From Staphylotrichum longicolle (lineage: Eukaryota; Ascomycota; Sordariomycetes; Sordariales; Chaetomiaceae): 64,000 nucleotides of DNA. A program made the translations under genes and the position numbers. The stretch spans positions 4,588,001 through 4,652,000 of the forward strand of contig JAHCVI010000001.1 in assembly GCA_019096155.1 (NCBI GenBank). Direction: 5' to 3'. The notes below the pieces were generated by a model. That model was not told the DNA's origin. It saw only the letters and a list, made by a program, of their open reading frames with translations, and made no database searches. Below, in pieces: positions 44,782 to 54,808 of this stretch (the stretch's first letter is position 1; every line of letters starts with the position of its first letter).

Positions 44782-45291
44782 ATGGTTTGCTTGTTCCGCG
44801 CCCTTGCGGCCGTCCTTGGGACTTCCGTGGTCGCCGCAGCCAGCCCAAACACCCGCAACGCCAACATCCCAGTGAACACCCTGTTTCCCTCCCCAGCCAG
44901 TGCTCTCCACCACGCCCAGGCCGCCGCCGATGTTACCAAGTCACACAGCCCGAATCCTCTCAAGACGGACCACGTGCTGCGTGACGCACCCGCCATGACG
45001 GATACTCAGTCGTCAACTCAGGCCAGCACCGACGCTGCTGCAGCAACAGCCAAGCTCGTGCGCTATGTGCACCATCACCACAACAACTGCACCGCAATGT
45101 GCCGTGGCTACTGCAAGAAGCCTGACCACGCCAAGGACAAGATCGACCTGGGGACTAGTCAACAGGATTGTCCTGAATGCGACTGTAGCAAGTTCAAGTC
45201 AAGCAGCGTGAGGAGCTCTACGGCGATGGGAGCCTTGAAGACCGCCGGATTTGCTGTGGCGGGGCTTGCGGGCGTTATGGCTTTTCTTTGA
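44782..45291 (+). CDS. Small secreted His/Cys protein with C-terminal hydrophobic tail
   Basis: Single exon, 169 residues, start ATG in context aaagATGGTT. The signal peptide is about residues 1-19 (MVCLFRALAAVLGTSVVAA). The central part is polar, Ala/Ser/Thr-rich, with a histidine cluster VRYVHHHHNNCTAMCRGYC and a second cysteine cluster DCPECDCSK. Apart from the signal-peptide Cys there are six cysteines. The end (ALKTAGFAVAGLAGVMAFL) is hydrophobic with small residues before it, consistent with GPI attachment. I know no named family. The His and Cys clusters could bind metal or form disulfides. The next gene downstream, on the same strand, has the same overall plan, so the two may be diverged paralogues. 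Effector-like or wall roles are speculation. Confidence 0.72.
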   Translation: MVCLFRALAAVLGTSVVAAASPNTRNANIPVNTLFPSPASALHHAQAAADVTKSHSPNPLKTDHVLRDAPAMTDTQSSTQASTDAAAATAKLVRYVHHHHNNCTAMCRGYCKKPDHAKDKIDLGTSQQDCPECDCSKFKSSSVRSSTAMGALKTAGFAVAGLAGVMAFL

Positions 45292-45797
45292 GCTTTTAGA
45301 GATGGGCTGGGGGTTCAGAAACCGCAGGGCGGACTGTCGTGAGGATGGATGGAGGAGAGGACGGTGACCATGGAGGTGAAAGAAAGGGAGGGACGAGATT
45401 AGAATACAGTGGCGGGGTCTGGCACGTTATGCATTTGTTCTCATGCACTCCTTCTTGTGATATTAAGCCGTGATACGGGAGAAGAAAGATGAGAAGGGAT
45501 TGCAAGACTGGTTAGACGGGTCAGGGGTAACACTTCTTTGAGCTTACATCGCCAACGCCGCCCAGTCTTTATGCCATAGCCTCAGCCACGGAACAAACAT
45601 GACATTCGACCACAGCATATAAGTTTTGATTCGTTAGCAATTCTCGTAGTCCCCTTACCAATGCCTTTTGCTCCCTACCGTCCATTGTAAACCGTGTTTA
45701 CATCCACCAGTGCTTCATACACCACCCCCCGTCCATTCCCTTATCTGCTCGAAAACCACATCCTCACCCAACAGGCGAGTTGGCACAAGCCAAGAAG
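45292..45797. other. Intergenic region between the two small secreted protein genes
   Basis: 506 bases holding the 3' UTR of the first gene and the promoter of the second, including a TATAAG box. Confidence 0.5.
45618..45623 (+). promoter_or_regulatory. Possible TATA box of the secreted protein gene at 45798
   Basis: TATAAG about 175-180 bases upstream of the ATG at 45798. Confidence 0.35.
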
Positions 45798-46379
45798 ATG
45801 CGTTCCACCATCACGCTTCTTATCAGCATCCTCCTAGGCAACGCTCTTGCGTCAGCCAACCCCCCAGCGGGTATCATCTCCCACGCAATGGACACCAACG
45901 CCCATAACCACCCTTCCACCACTCAAACTCACCACCTCGCAGCCCGCGACGGGCCCCTAAACCCCGAGTCCAAACCCGAGTCAGCCGGCACCGGCACCGG
46001 CACTGGCGCGGGTATCAACCCCACCAACGACGCCCTTAAAGCCGACATCCACAGTCACCACCACCGAATGAAGCGCGTTGACGCCATTCTCTTCATGAGG
46101 CCCGAGTCGGAACCCGACTCCAACTCCAACTCCAACACCGGCACGGGTACCATCGACCCTGCGGCCGACGCCTTCAAGGCCGGCGGCGACGTTCACAAGA
46201 TCGGGAACCGAGCGGTGTCCGGCGGCAAGTGTCCGACGTGTGTGTGCCAGTGTCCGCCGGCTGTGAATGCAGCTGCTGGTGGGAGGTCGAGGTCGGGGTG
46301 GGAAGGATTTTGGGGGTGGCTTTGGGGTATTCGGGGGGGGGGTTGGGTTCTTGGGGTTGTGAGCGGTCTCTTGGGGTAG
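45798..46379 (+). CDS. Small secreted His/Cys protein, second of a tandem pair
   Basis: Single exon, 193 residues from the ATG in context aagATGCGT. The signal peptide is about residues 1-20 (MRSTITLLISILLGNALASA). The mature part has His-rich patches (HNHPSTTQTHHL and IHSHHHRMKR), two similar segments each joining Pro-Glu-Ser and Gly-Thr repeats to a D-A-x-K-A motif (NDALKADIH and ADAFKAGGDVH), and the cysteine cluster KCPTCVCQCPP. The last 40 residues are Gly/Trp-rich and moderately hydrophobic. KRV and NRAV before some segments look like possible Kex2-type or processing sites, which is speculative. The layout (signal, His patch, CPxC-type cluster, hydrophobic end) parallels the preceding gene 507 bases upstream. 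Function unknown. Confidence 0.68.
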   Translation: MRSTITLLISILLGNALASANPPAGIISHAMDTNAHNHPSTTQTHHLAARDGPLNPESKPESAGTGTGTGAGINPTNDALKADIHSHHHRMKRVDAILFMRPESEPDSNSNSNTGTGTIDPAADAFKAGGDVHKIGNRAVSGGKCPTCVCQCPPAVNAAAGGRSRSGWEGFWGWLWGIRGGGWVLGVVSGLLG

Positions 46380-46687
46380 ATGGAGTGAAAGGTTGGGGAA
46401 GTGACATGGAGGGAGGGCTCAGGGGAGGGAGGTAGGATGGGGAGGCGGACTCAGGAGAGGTGAGCGAAGGAAGGCAGTATAGCCCCTTTTCATGGTTTGT
46501 AACGAACGCAAATGGCAGATGGAAACATCAGTCTGGTATATTGCTTGGCATGATATTACAGTGGTGATACAGAAAATGACAAGAAAAAGTCCAAAGGCTA
46601 TGCATCAACGCCGTGGTATAGCCCCGCCCGTGTATCGTCCAGGAGCCGTTTTCGCATGAAACATTAGGAAAGGACAGCTCAGTCAAC
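46380..46687. other. Intergenic region between convergent genes
   Basis: About 310 bases of presumed 3' UTRs. Nothing else seen. Confidence 0.5.
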
Positions 46688-47282
46688 CTAGTAGTCGTGG
46701 CCTGTCTCAACATGTCAGTAAACATTATCATCAAGCACAGCACGATCGTCGGGGATACTCACGTCCAAGCTGCTTGCCCCTCTTGGAGACCTCCTTGGCA
46801 TGGTGCTGCTTGATCTTGGCCAGCCTGGCGTCCTCCTTGGCCTCCAGCTCCAGTCTGCGCACATGTTCGCGCGCCTCGCGGGTGCTCGCGCGGGCCGCCA
46901 TCAGGGCGCGGTCTGCCTCCCGCTCGGCGTGCTCGGCGCCCATGACGCGCTCCCGAGCCTCGATGATGCTGGGATCCATCTCGTCCCGGTTGCGGTGGAG
47001 AAGACCGCCGCTGCGGCGGCCGGTGCGGTCGGGAGACGAGCTAAGGCTGCTGCTGCGCGTGCTGCGGGTGGCGGCTGAGGGGGCGCGGCCGGGAGACTGG
47101 TGGCGGCTCCCAAAGAGGCCGTGCTTCCGGGGCGGCTCCTCGTAGGCGGGTTGCACCGGCTGGTGGGCAGGTTCGGCGTGGCGGGAGAAGAGACCGTGTT
47201 TCTTTGGGGGCTCCTCGTAGGCGGGCTGGCGCTGAGGGGCCGGCTGGGTGGCCGGGTCGGCGTGACGAGAGAAGAGACCCAT
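46688..47282 (-). CDS. Conserved fungal coiled-coil protein with N-terminal repeats
   Basis: Two exons (47282-46763 and 46701-46688; intron 46702-46762) give 177 residues. The final exon adds only RHDY and the stop, giving the ending KRGKQLGRHDY, which I recall from uncharacterised ascomycete proteins. The N-terminus carries tandem repeats of a roughly 27-residue unit: GLFSRHADP, then AYEEPPKKHGLFSRHAEP, then AYEEPPRKHGLFGSRH. A Ser/Arg-rich stretch follows, then a charged alpha-helical region (about 105-170: IIEARERVMGAEHAEREADR and onward) with strong coiled-coil character. There is no signal peptide or transmembrane segment, so it is probably cytosolic or nuclear. Function unknown. Confidence 0.82.
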
Positions 47283-48417
47283 GATGTTTGGTGTTATGGG
47301 TGTGTTTTTATGGTGGTGCTTGGCGAAAAGCTTAAGTGGTAGTGAGCAGTAGTGAAGAGCGGTTGAGAATGTGGATGATGGTCGGTGATCCCCCAGCGGG
47401 AAGAAGGACCCCTATTTGAGTGCCATCGCACCACACCTCCATCGTTGTCGCAGACTTGTCAAACTTGATTTTTTGGTGTGTGTTGGTGATCATCGACATG
47501 ACGTCAAAATATAAGGGTATCGAGGGTCGCATCATCGGACCCTTGGTGTTGGGGCTGTCATCCAATGGGAGGAAGTCCATGACGGAAGGGGACCATGTCC
47601 ATAGGCCGGCTCAGCACAGCCATGCATCCAATATGCAGGGCCTTTGGTAGGGGGCTTGCCGTCATTACCTCACTTGCCCTGACCGAGCATGCTTCAGGCG
47701 CCAAGCCGCTCAAAAGCCAAACGAGGGAAACAGAGATGCGAGGGGAAGACTCGATGACAGCCATGTGAGAGCAGGGAAGGGATGAGACGAGGAGTGGAGA
47801 GAAGAAGATAGCCCGCCATTCATACCTTAGCTCCAGGTGACTGATTCCAAAGGAGGATTGGCGCCCGAACCTTTTACACAGCGGACCGAATTATTTCTCG
47901 GGGCGCTTGATGGCAGCGACTGCACACCACATGGCCATGGATGCCTACAAGGCGACCGAGCATGCCTTGATGTTGGTCCTGATACGTTACAGTTGTCGTT
48001 AACCATCAATGCCATTCTTTTACCAGACAGACATTCCAGTTTTGACGTCGAAACTTTCGGGGCCATTCAATTTTTCTCTTGCTGGAGCGGTGAGGAGGAT
48101 CGTGTGTGAAGAGCACATGGGAAGACAAGTTGCATGGAAGTTACGAGGCAGGCAGGATGGGGACTTCGGTCAGCGCCAAGAGAATGACGCAAATGGAGGT
48201 TCGGAACAGGCAGGTGGGCCCAGGGACCCTTCAACGTCCAATCACGTGCCTAGCGCGCCGCGTCTTTCTGCGTTCGGCGCGACAGAGCCATTCACACAGC
48301 TGCTGCTTCCAGAACAGCAGTTATCGTTGTTGAACACACGGTAAGGTAGCTGCGACCACGGAAATTTTTACTCTTTTTGAAGCGCACTTGATTCGCCCAA
48401 CCACGGGCTGTAAAACC
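47283..48417. other. Divergent promoter region
   Basis: About 1.1 kb between the coiled-coil protein gene (-) and the RNPS1-like gene (+). Only short ORFs; no other element recognised. Confidence 0.5.
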
Positions 48418-49502
48418 ATGGATATCTCCGTGGGTGCCAGCGATCCCATGCTTCTCGACGACCATCACCGGCCTCAATCACGTTCGCCCTCTCGAACTCC
48501 CCGCTCGCAACGTTCGAGATCGCCGTCGATGGATCGCCGCCGCTCCGACGACAGAGAGGGCCACGGCCGTTCACCGGACCGGAATGGCAGATATCGCAGT
48601 CGGAGCCGCGGCCGCAGCATGAGCCGCACTCCTAGCCGCAGCCGCAGCCGAACCCGATCCCGCAGCCTCTCTCGCGATCGCAGCTACAGTCGCTCGCGCA
48701 GCCGCACCCGCAGCCAGAGTCCCCAGATGAAGTCTACCAAGGCAAGCCGGCCCATCATGGAAGATAAATGCCGAGTGAATGGAACCTGGCGACTAATTGG
48801 AGACCAATGCAGATTGTCGTCGAGCGCCTGACCAAGAACGTCAACGAAGACCACCTGTACGAGATTTTCGGCCAATACGGCGACATCGACGACTTGGATC
48901 TTCCAGTCAACAGACAATGTGAGTCCGCCTAAGCTGTCCGTTTCTGTTCTTGCTCTTCTGTTAACCCATCTCCTGCAGCTGGGATGAATCGCGGCACTGC
49001 CTACATCCTCTACTTCACCGAGGCCGACGCCCAATCTGCCATCACCCATATGCATGAGGCGCAACTCGACGGCGCCATAATCCACGTGTCGATAGTGCTC
49101 CCGCGTCGCAAAGTCTCCCCTTCTCCTCCATTGGCACGTCGCGGCCCTCGCGGACCCCCTGCGAACGTCAGGCCTGTGCTCGGACCGTCGGGCGGCGGTG
49201 CTCCGGGCGGCCGAGGGTGGAGGTCCCCTGCTGCAGGCGGCTCGGGTCGCTACGGCCACCGTTCCGACAACTACCGCCCACGCTCGCTGTCTCGGTCTCG
49301 TTCACCTGCGGCTAGCGGCACCCGCAGGTACCGATCCCGGTCGGCATCCTATTCGTCGAGGTCCCGTTCCCGGACACCCCCAGGCCGCGGCACTCGAGAC
49401 CGCAGGGGCAGCCGTAATCACGGCAGACGGAGGAGCCCCAGCCGCGATAGCTACGACAGTTACGAGAGGCGCAGCAGGAGCCGCAGCCGGGAGCGAAGAT
49501 GA
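48418..49502 (+). CDS. RNPS1-like SR protein (RNA-binding, exon-junction/ASAP type)
   Basis: Three exons (48418-48741, 48813-48918, 48979-49502) join to 317 residues. An N-terminal arginine/serine domain (SRSPSRTPRSQRSRSPS and further SR dipeptides, to about 105) is followed by one RRM (IVVERLTKNVNEDHLYEIFG, DLPVNRQ, then GTAYILYF; about 109-190). A Gly/Pro hinge and a second RS domain end in RRSRSRSRERR. The arrangement and the phrase VERLTKNV..HL.EIFG..G match RNPS1, a peripheral exon-junction-complex factor of the ASAP complex that modulates splicing. The first intron (48742-48812) begins with GCAAGC and has a CTAAT branch, so it is a GC-AG intron; the second is GT-AG. The start lies in accATGGAT context. 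Confidence 0.9.
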
Positions 49503-51999
49503 TGACAGGACAACAGGAGGTTCAAGTTATGTATGAAAATGCTAGGAGAGGTCGGCGTTTGGGGCGAACGGTCACAAAAAGAACGGAAAAGGAGCAGTGG
49601 TTTCCCTGGCACGTGGGTTTTGAGCATCCGGCGTTGCTAGGCTAATGGATTTTAGATGACGGGCGATCCTGCCGCAAACCTGCTCGGCGATCGCAAACAA
49701 AAAATAAATTCTCAAGGCCTAAATTGCTTTGATGTCTGATCCACCAATAACTTTGCCTCCTCATGTCCAAGTTGTCGCGACTCGCTAGATTACGAACAAG
49801 CAAGCAACCCCTCAAGCGGTTTCAGAACATGGGCGATCCGGCCCCTCGGTCTTGGAGAAGTCGTCTACCTCTCCATGTTTGGCTGGCGAATCAAGCAGGA
49901 CGATGCAAGCCGCGTGGTTCTTGTGCCGGACCCCAGGTCGGGTCTGTCATGCCCCAAATCCTTCCAGCCCCCACGAAGGGCTCGGCGTTTGCCAGTCAGC
50001 CCTATGTTAATGAAACAGCATGTTACACAGGCAGAAAAGCTTCGTGTCGGTGGGTGCTCACGTGTTGGCTTCTACACTGCCTAGAGCTTGGAAGGGAATG
50101 CTTACCGTACTTGCAGGGAAACGTACATTACCATGCGCTCGTGACCGAACCGTCGGTCGCCGACGACCCCACACGCACGCCTCTCCTCCCAAAGGATACC
50201 GCCTCAGGTTATTAAGGCTGGACCGTATTGAGAAGGCAGATTGACTCAAACTGGCCCTAAGTCGTCCCTTAAACCCTTTGCCAAGCGGCCCGAAGCAAAG
50301 ATCAACCCGGAGCTGCCTTTGTCATCTTTCAAGGGCTATATGAATTCTGCCACCTACCTTCTCTATCCGATTTGAGGCCGTCATGGTCTATTTGGGTGAG
50401 CTCTCCTTCCCCATACAGCCATTGCTCCGTGCTTCGATGCCGTTTTGGGCCCAAATTGGAGTAAGAGGAGCAGACAGAACTTGTTTATGTTACGAGGCAC
50501 AAGTTCCATGCTAGGGGCGGTGTCGAGAACAGGGCGAGAGAAGGAGAGGGGCCAAGTGGCTTGACGAAGTGGGACCTTCGCAATTGGACCAGTTGAGGTC
50601 GAGAACTGACTCCATTTACACTGCACCGAAACACCTGCCCCTGTTTGTTTGAAGCACGCTCCCATCCTCCAAGCTTAGGGTCATGCCGGGACTGTTTGTT
50701 GTTGCGGGGGCGAAACCCACAAGACCACCGCGTCTCGTCTGATTCCGGTTCCAGACAAGAGGAAAGGAGCGGCTCTGCTGTGTAGGGTGCGTTGGAGTGT
50801 GATAGCTTTTCAGTCCTTCCTGGTTTATTTTCGGTACGGGCATGTCTAGAGATGACTTCTGAGAATCTGGTCAGTCGAGGCTGACAAACGGCCAAATGTT
50901 GCCTCCCCCGAGTCACATTCTCCCGCCAAGCAATGCGGTCAGCCTTACTGGTGTTAGTTGCATCCCGCGGGCCTAATGCATGCCCAACGCCTACGGTTTG
51001 TTCCCGCAGAAGCGGGATTCGGCTGTCTCAGATCGGACCATCCCCAGATCTGGCAGGGTCTGCAGGGAGCTGCAGCAAGCGAAGAGGGCGGCCAATGGGC
51101 CGGGCCACACCAGCCCGCCAGACCCAGAACCAACATGCGGGTGACTCGCGCGAGATACGAAACCGGATTTTGAGGGCCAGAAAAGCACGTCTCTTTTCGT
51201 GATCGCGACAGGAGCGTCCCTGGGGTTCATCGGTGAGCGCGTGGTTACACAGAACCGTCCACCTGGCAGCCGGGCCACAGTCCTACTGGACCTTTGCGTC
51301 AACATCCCGCGCACACTCACACATCCCATCACCGCCAGTCCATGTTTCTTGCCGCGTCTTGCTTACTTGCAGAGCGTGCAATGTAAATTCCTGCTCTGCT
51401 GCATCTCCAACCCACTCACGAGGTCACAGGCAACAGCAGAGCCACGCATACCATAGCCTCGTCACGCCGCACACCACAATCCCATCCGGCTTTTTGCGAA
51501 CGGCGGCGACGTGCTAGCTGTGTTGGGTTTCCTTCTCATTGTTTCCTTCCGCATCGGATGGGTCCGGCGCCCCCAACTCCCCCCTCTTCCGACGTCACCG
51601 TTGTTTGTCTTGCACGGTTCACACGGGGGCGAGCAACTCACCCAATGTTGTGTTCACCCCCTTCCCGCCGTATCCTACCTCTTACCTCTTCCAATGGCAG
51701 CCGTTCTTTGTGGGCGCCAAAAGCCCCCCGGGGCCGTCACAGCCACCTGCCGGGTCCCTATGTCCGAGTGTCCTCGTGGGACGCCGCCGGATCCTTCACC
51801 CCTCGACGGCGCCTTTGTTGACTGGCTGTCACAAGCGCGGAAGGGGGGGGAGCAACGACATGACTGCCTCTCTGCCTGACAAGCTTGCCTCAGCACCGTT
51901 ACACGGCCCTTGTGTGACAAACCGCGGCTGTACGTATGACTGGTGTTGCTTTGGTTTGTGGTTGTGCTGCTCGTCCCTTTGAGTGAAGATGGAGATGGC
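49503..51999. other. Long intergenic region
   Basis: About 2.5 kb without a recognisable gene; ORFs such as 49763-50215 and 51511-51879 have no domain. A TATA-like box closes it at 52000. Confidence 0.5.
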
Positions 52000-52006
52000 T
52001 ATAAGA
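52000..52006 (+). promoter_or_regulatory. TATA box upstream of the small ORF at 52155
   Basis: TATAAGA about 150 bases upstream of an ATG with adenine at -3; the region between looks like a fungal 5' leader (C/A-rich). Confidence 0.4.
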
Positions 52007-52154
52007 GGTCCTAGTATCGCGCTGTCTCTGGCTCACTTGTCTCATCACAGCAAGCACTTGACTGATCTCCAGAACGCAAATACACAAAATCTTCGCTAAA
52101 ACAGCACCTGAAACTCTTCCACGAACGATTCAAGTCCTCTGAGCAACGCCCACA

Positions 52155-52430
52155 ATGCGAAACCGACATCGCCTCGAAGTTGACATGGGCTCCTTTCTCT
52201 TGCCCTCAGGCCCGGATCTCGACGATCTTTGGCCCACGGACGACGGCTCTTTAACCAACCCGGGTGGTGGCAGCCATCTCTCAAGCCTGGCCGGCCTGAC
52301 GTCCCTGCTTCATCTCTTTCCCGGAATGCCATGGACAACGCCGGACCCTCCACCCAGCCCGACTCCGCAGCCGCCACCGGGGCCCATCACACCGCCTCCG
52401 GACGTCCCGACTCCCCCGGATACGCCCTAA
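52155..52430 (+). CDS. Doubtful small proline-rich protein
   Basis: A 91-codon ORF starting in context cacaATGCG. The first half contains MGSFLLPSGPDLDDLWPTDD and a mildly hydrophobic stretch (LSSLAGLTSLLHLF). The last 30 residues are almost only Pro with Thr, Ser and Asp (PPPSPTPQPPPGPITPPPD). There is no signal peptide and no known domain. The TATA-like box and leader upstream support a transcript, but the ORF could equally be chance within a transcribed region or the first exon of a gene whose continuation I cannot see. A lineage-specific small protein is one possibility. Confidence 0.35.
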   Translation: MRNRHRLEVDMGSFLLPSGPDLDDLWPTDDGSLTNPGGGSHLSSLAGLTSLLHLFPGMPWTTPDPPPSPTPQPPPGPITPPPDVPTPPDTP

Positions 52431-54808
52431 ACAACTCACTTTGGGGCCCTTTTTGTGCCATCCCAACATATGGATTCAACGCCGATGGCGGGCGGTTGCC
52501 AAAGGCAGCATCAGTATTCAACATACTGGGCAACAGCAAACCAGGGGTCAGACTGGAGGTGGTCTGACGGGATAAGGCTTTGGTCATTCTCTACGTTGGC
52601 ATTTCTCGGATGTCTTCTATCATGTACTATCACTCATTTTGGTTGTTCTTTGGGATTTCAACATCCGCTGTTGTAATGGCTCTGTCTTCATGACTCTTCA
52701 CGCACTGAAACGACACACAAGACTTATTTAGACCGAGTGCCTCAGGGGCAGTTTTTGTTAGCAGTCTCGAAAGAATGAAATCTGTACCATCGGATTGTGC
52801 AGTCGCGGAATGGTGCTGAGGAGCCGCAGCCTTGTTGATGAGTTGAGGTTGGGAGTCGAACCACTCAGGGGCTAATGTTTTGCAGCTTGCACAGTATGGA
52901 GGTAGCTCACACCACCCTTGCCAGGAGGAATACACAAAAGGGAGCAACATGCTTAAAGAAACGTCGGTTCCTAGCCATCTTTCCCCTAGAAGTTTGTTGT
53001 CTGACCGACTGACATAACCCTGGACCCCACGCACTGAAGCCATGAGAGGTTGTGGTGAGCCTCGGGCACCCCTCACCGGCCACAGCCGATTGTGCAAAAG
53101 CGATACTTCAGTGCCAGCATTGCTACTGTATTTTCCTCCAGTACCTGTGGGTGAAATACGTTGCAGGTTTGGCTTGAGCAAAGCATCAAGGCACCCCATA
53201 CCCGAAACACCCCTCGAGCTCCCCAATCCCATGAAGAGTTCTCTTAGAAATTCAAACAAAACTCGACTGGTTTCTGCGTTTTGGGACCAAAGAGAGGTCC
53301 AGGCGATTCACCGCTTTGACATTGTTGCACCAAAGTGGCTTTGGATTGGCAGGGGGGCGGGCGGAATCCGAGAATCCTTCGGACCACACGCCGCGAGCCT
53401 GCATACCAATGGTCCTCACCTGACATTGGGTTCGCCTTTTCCTGCTCTCTTGCATGGAGGATGACCCGGTGACGCGGTTCCATATGAAAGCCGAGGCTCG
53501 GACCGCCCGGGGGCAGCGCAACATCACGGCGGTGTCGCCGGGCCATGGTTTGCAAGCATCCTCCACGGCTCCCGGCGCAGGGCCAGCCTGGTGGTAGCCG
53601 TCCTGCGCCTCCTTTTCCATCGGGTAGCCACGTTGAAAGGCGTTACCAAGTAAGCGGTAAGCTGGTGATCGGGAAAGGGCACGGAGCATAGGCAGCCGGC
53701 TCCCTCCGAGATGTGTGCCAGAGGGAAGGATGCGGATCGCCCGGGTCCGAGCTGGCGGGTCAACTCTCGGGGATGAAAGTGAAAATGAACTTCTGAAACA
53801 AAGCCCATTCTCACATCATGTAGCCAGGGATTTTCGATTTCACCAACCTGACTGTCGTCGATGCCAAGACACTGATGGGGTGTTGAGGGCCTGCAGCCCC
53901 CAGACAAACCAAGAGAGCTGTATCTTGGAGACAGGGGGTTCCAGTATAACCGTGCAGATGATTGCTCCCTGCACTCTGTACAATTTACAGAAAAGGCATC
54001 TGGCCCCCGTAGGAGTAACATCCTTTTGACATCCTTCCATGTGTCCTTGCACAGCATCTGACTCGACTGTGGCTCGCGTGTCAGCCCTCCCAGGTATCGC
54101 GCTCTCTCAAAGGAGCCAAAGAGGATTGTCCAAACAATCGGTCCGTTGCAGCATTACCAGTCACATCCACGAAAAGCGGTTTCTGGCACGAGACCGACTC
54201 TTGAAAGCCCCAAGCGGATCGTTTCGGTGTCGTCGCTGGTTCATGGATGATGGATCGAGTCACACGAGGGACAGTCGATTCGGATGACGGCATGCATCTT
54301 CAGATCGTGAGAACGCCAAAAAGAAGAAACCAAGAAAGAGCGGACATTCGTGAAAGAAAGCACTCGATGGAGCAGATAGCCATCATCGGTCTCATCAAAG
54401 TCTGCATTTGGCACTGCCAGCTGCTCATGCGCGAGACCCTCGAGCTCCCAGTCGGGTGCTTGAGTTTGATGGTTGAGCATTTCGGGGCGTTCGACTCCGG
54501 GCGACCCTTGCATTGATCTGATGTTGCACGGCACTCAGCAACGTGCCGGCCCACATGCCCCTCATTGGAAGACCCTGGCAGCCTGGGTGTGGGGCCGATA
54601 AGAAATTTCAGGCTCTCTCAACGGGGTCCCGCGGTCCAAGATAACAACTGCGCCCAAAAATTCCAGTTCGCGGGGCAATTTTCCTTGCATCGGCAACCAC
54701 AAATTCCCAAAACACGCAACACACACCATCCGCACCTGATTCCAGGCCCGCCCGTGTCGAACGCGCAAAAGGGTGTCTGTCGCGCATCAAGGCTTTCTGG
54801 ACCAGAGT
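52431..54808. other. Intergenic region upstream of the ABCF gene
   Basis: About 2.4 kb with only short, domain-less ORFs on both strands. The frame of the next gene is open upstream to 54773 but without an ATG there. Confidence 0.5.

Noticed and set aside
52830..52880. tRNA T-arm-like sequence (GTGGTTCGACTCCC on the minus strand)
   Set aside because: No acceptor, D or anticodon stem can be formed around it.
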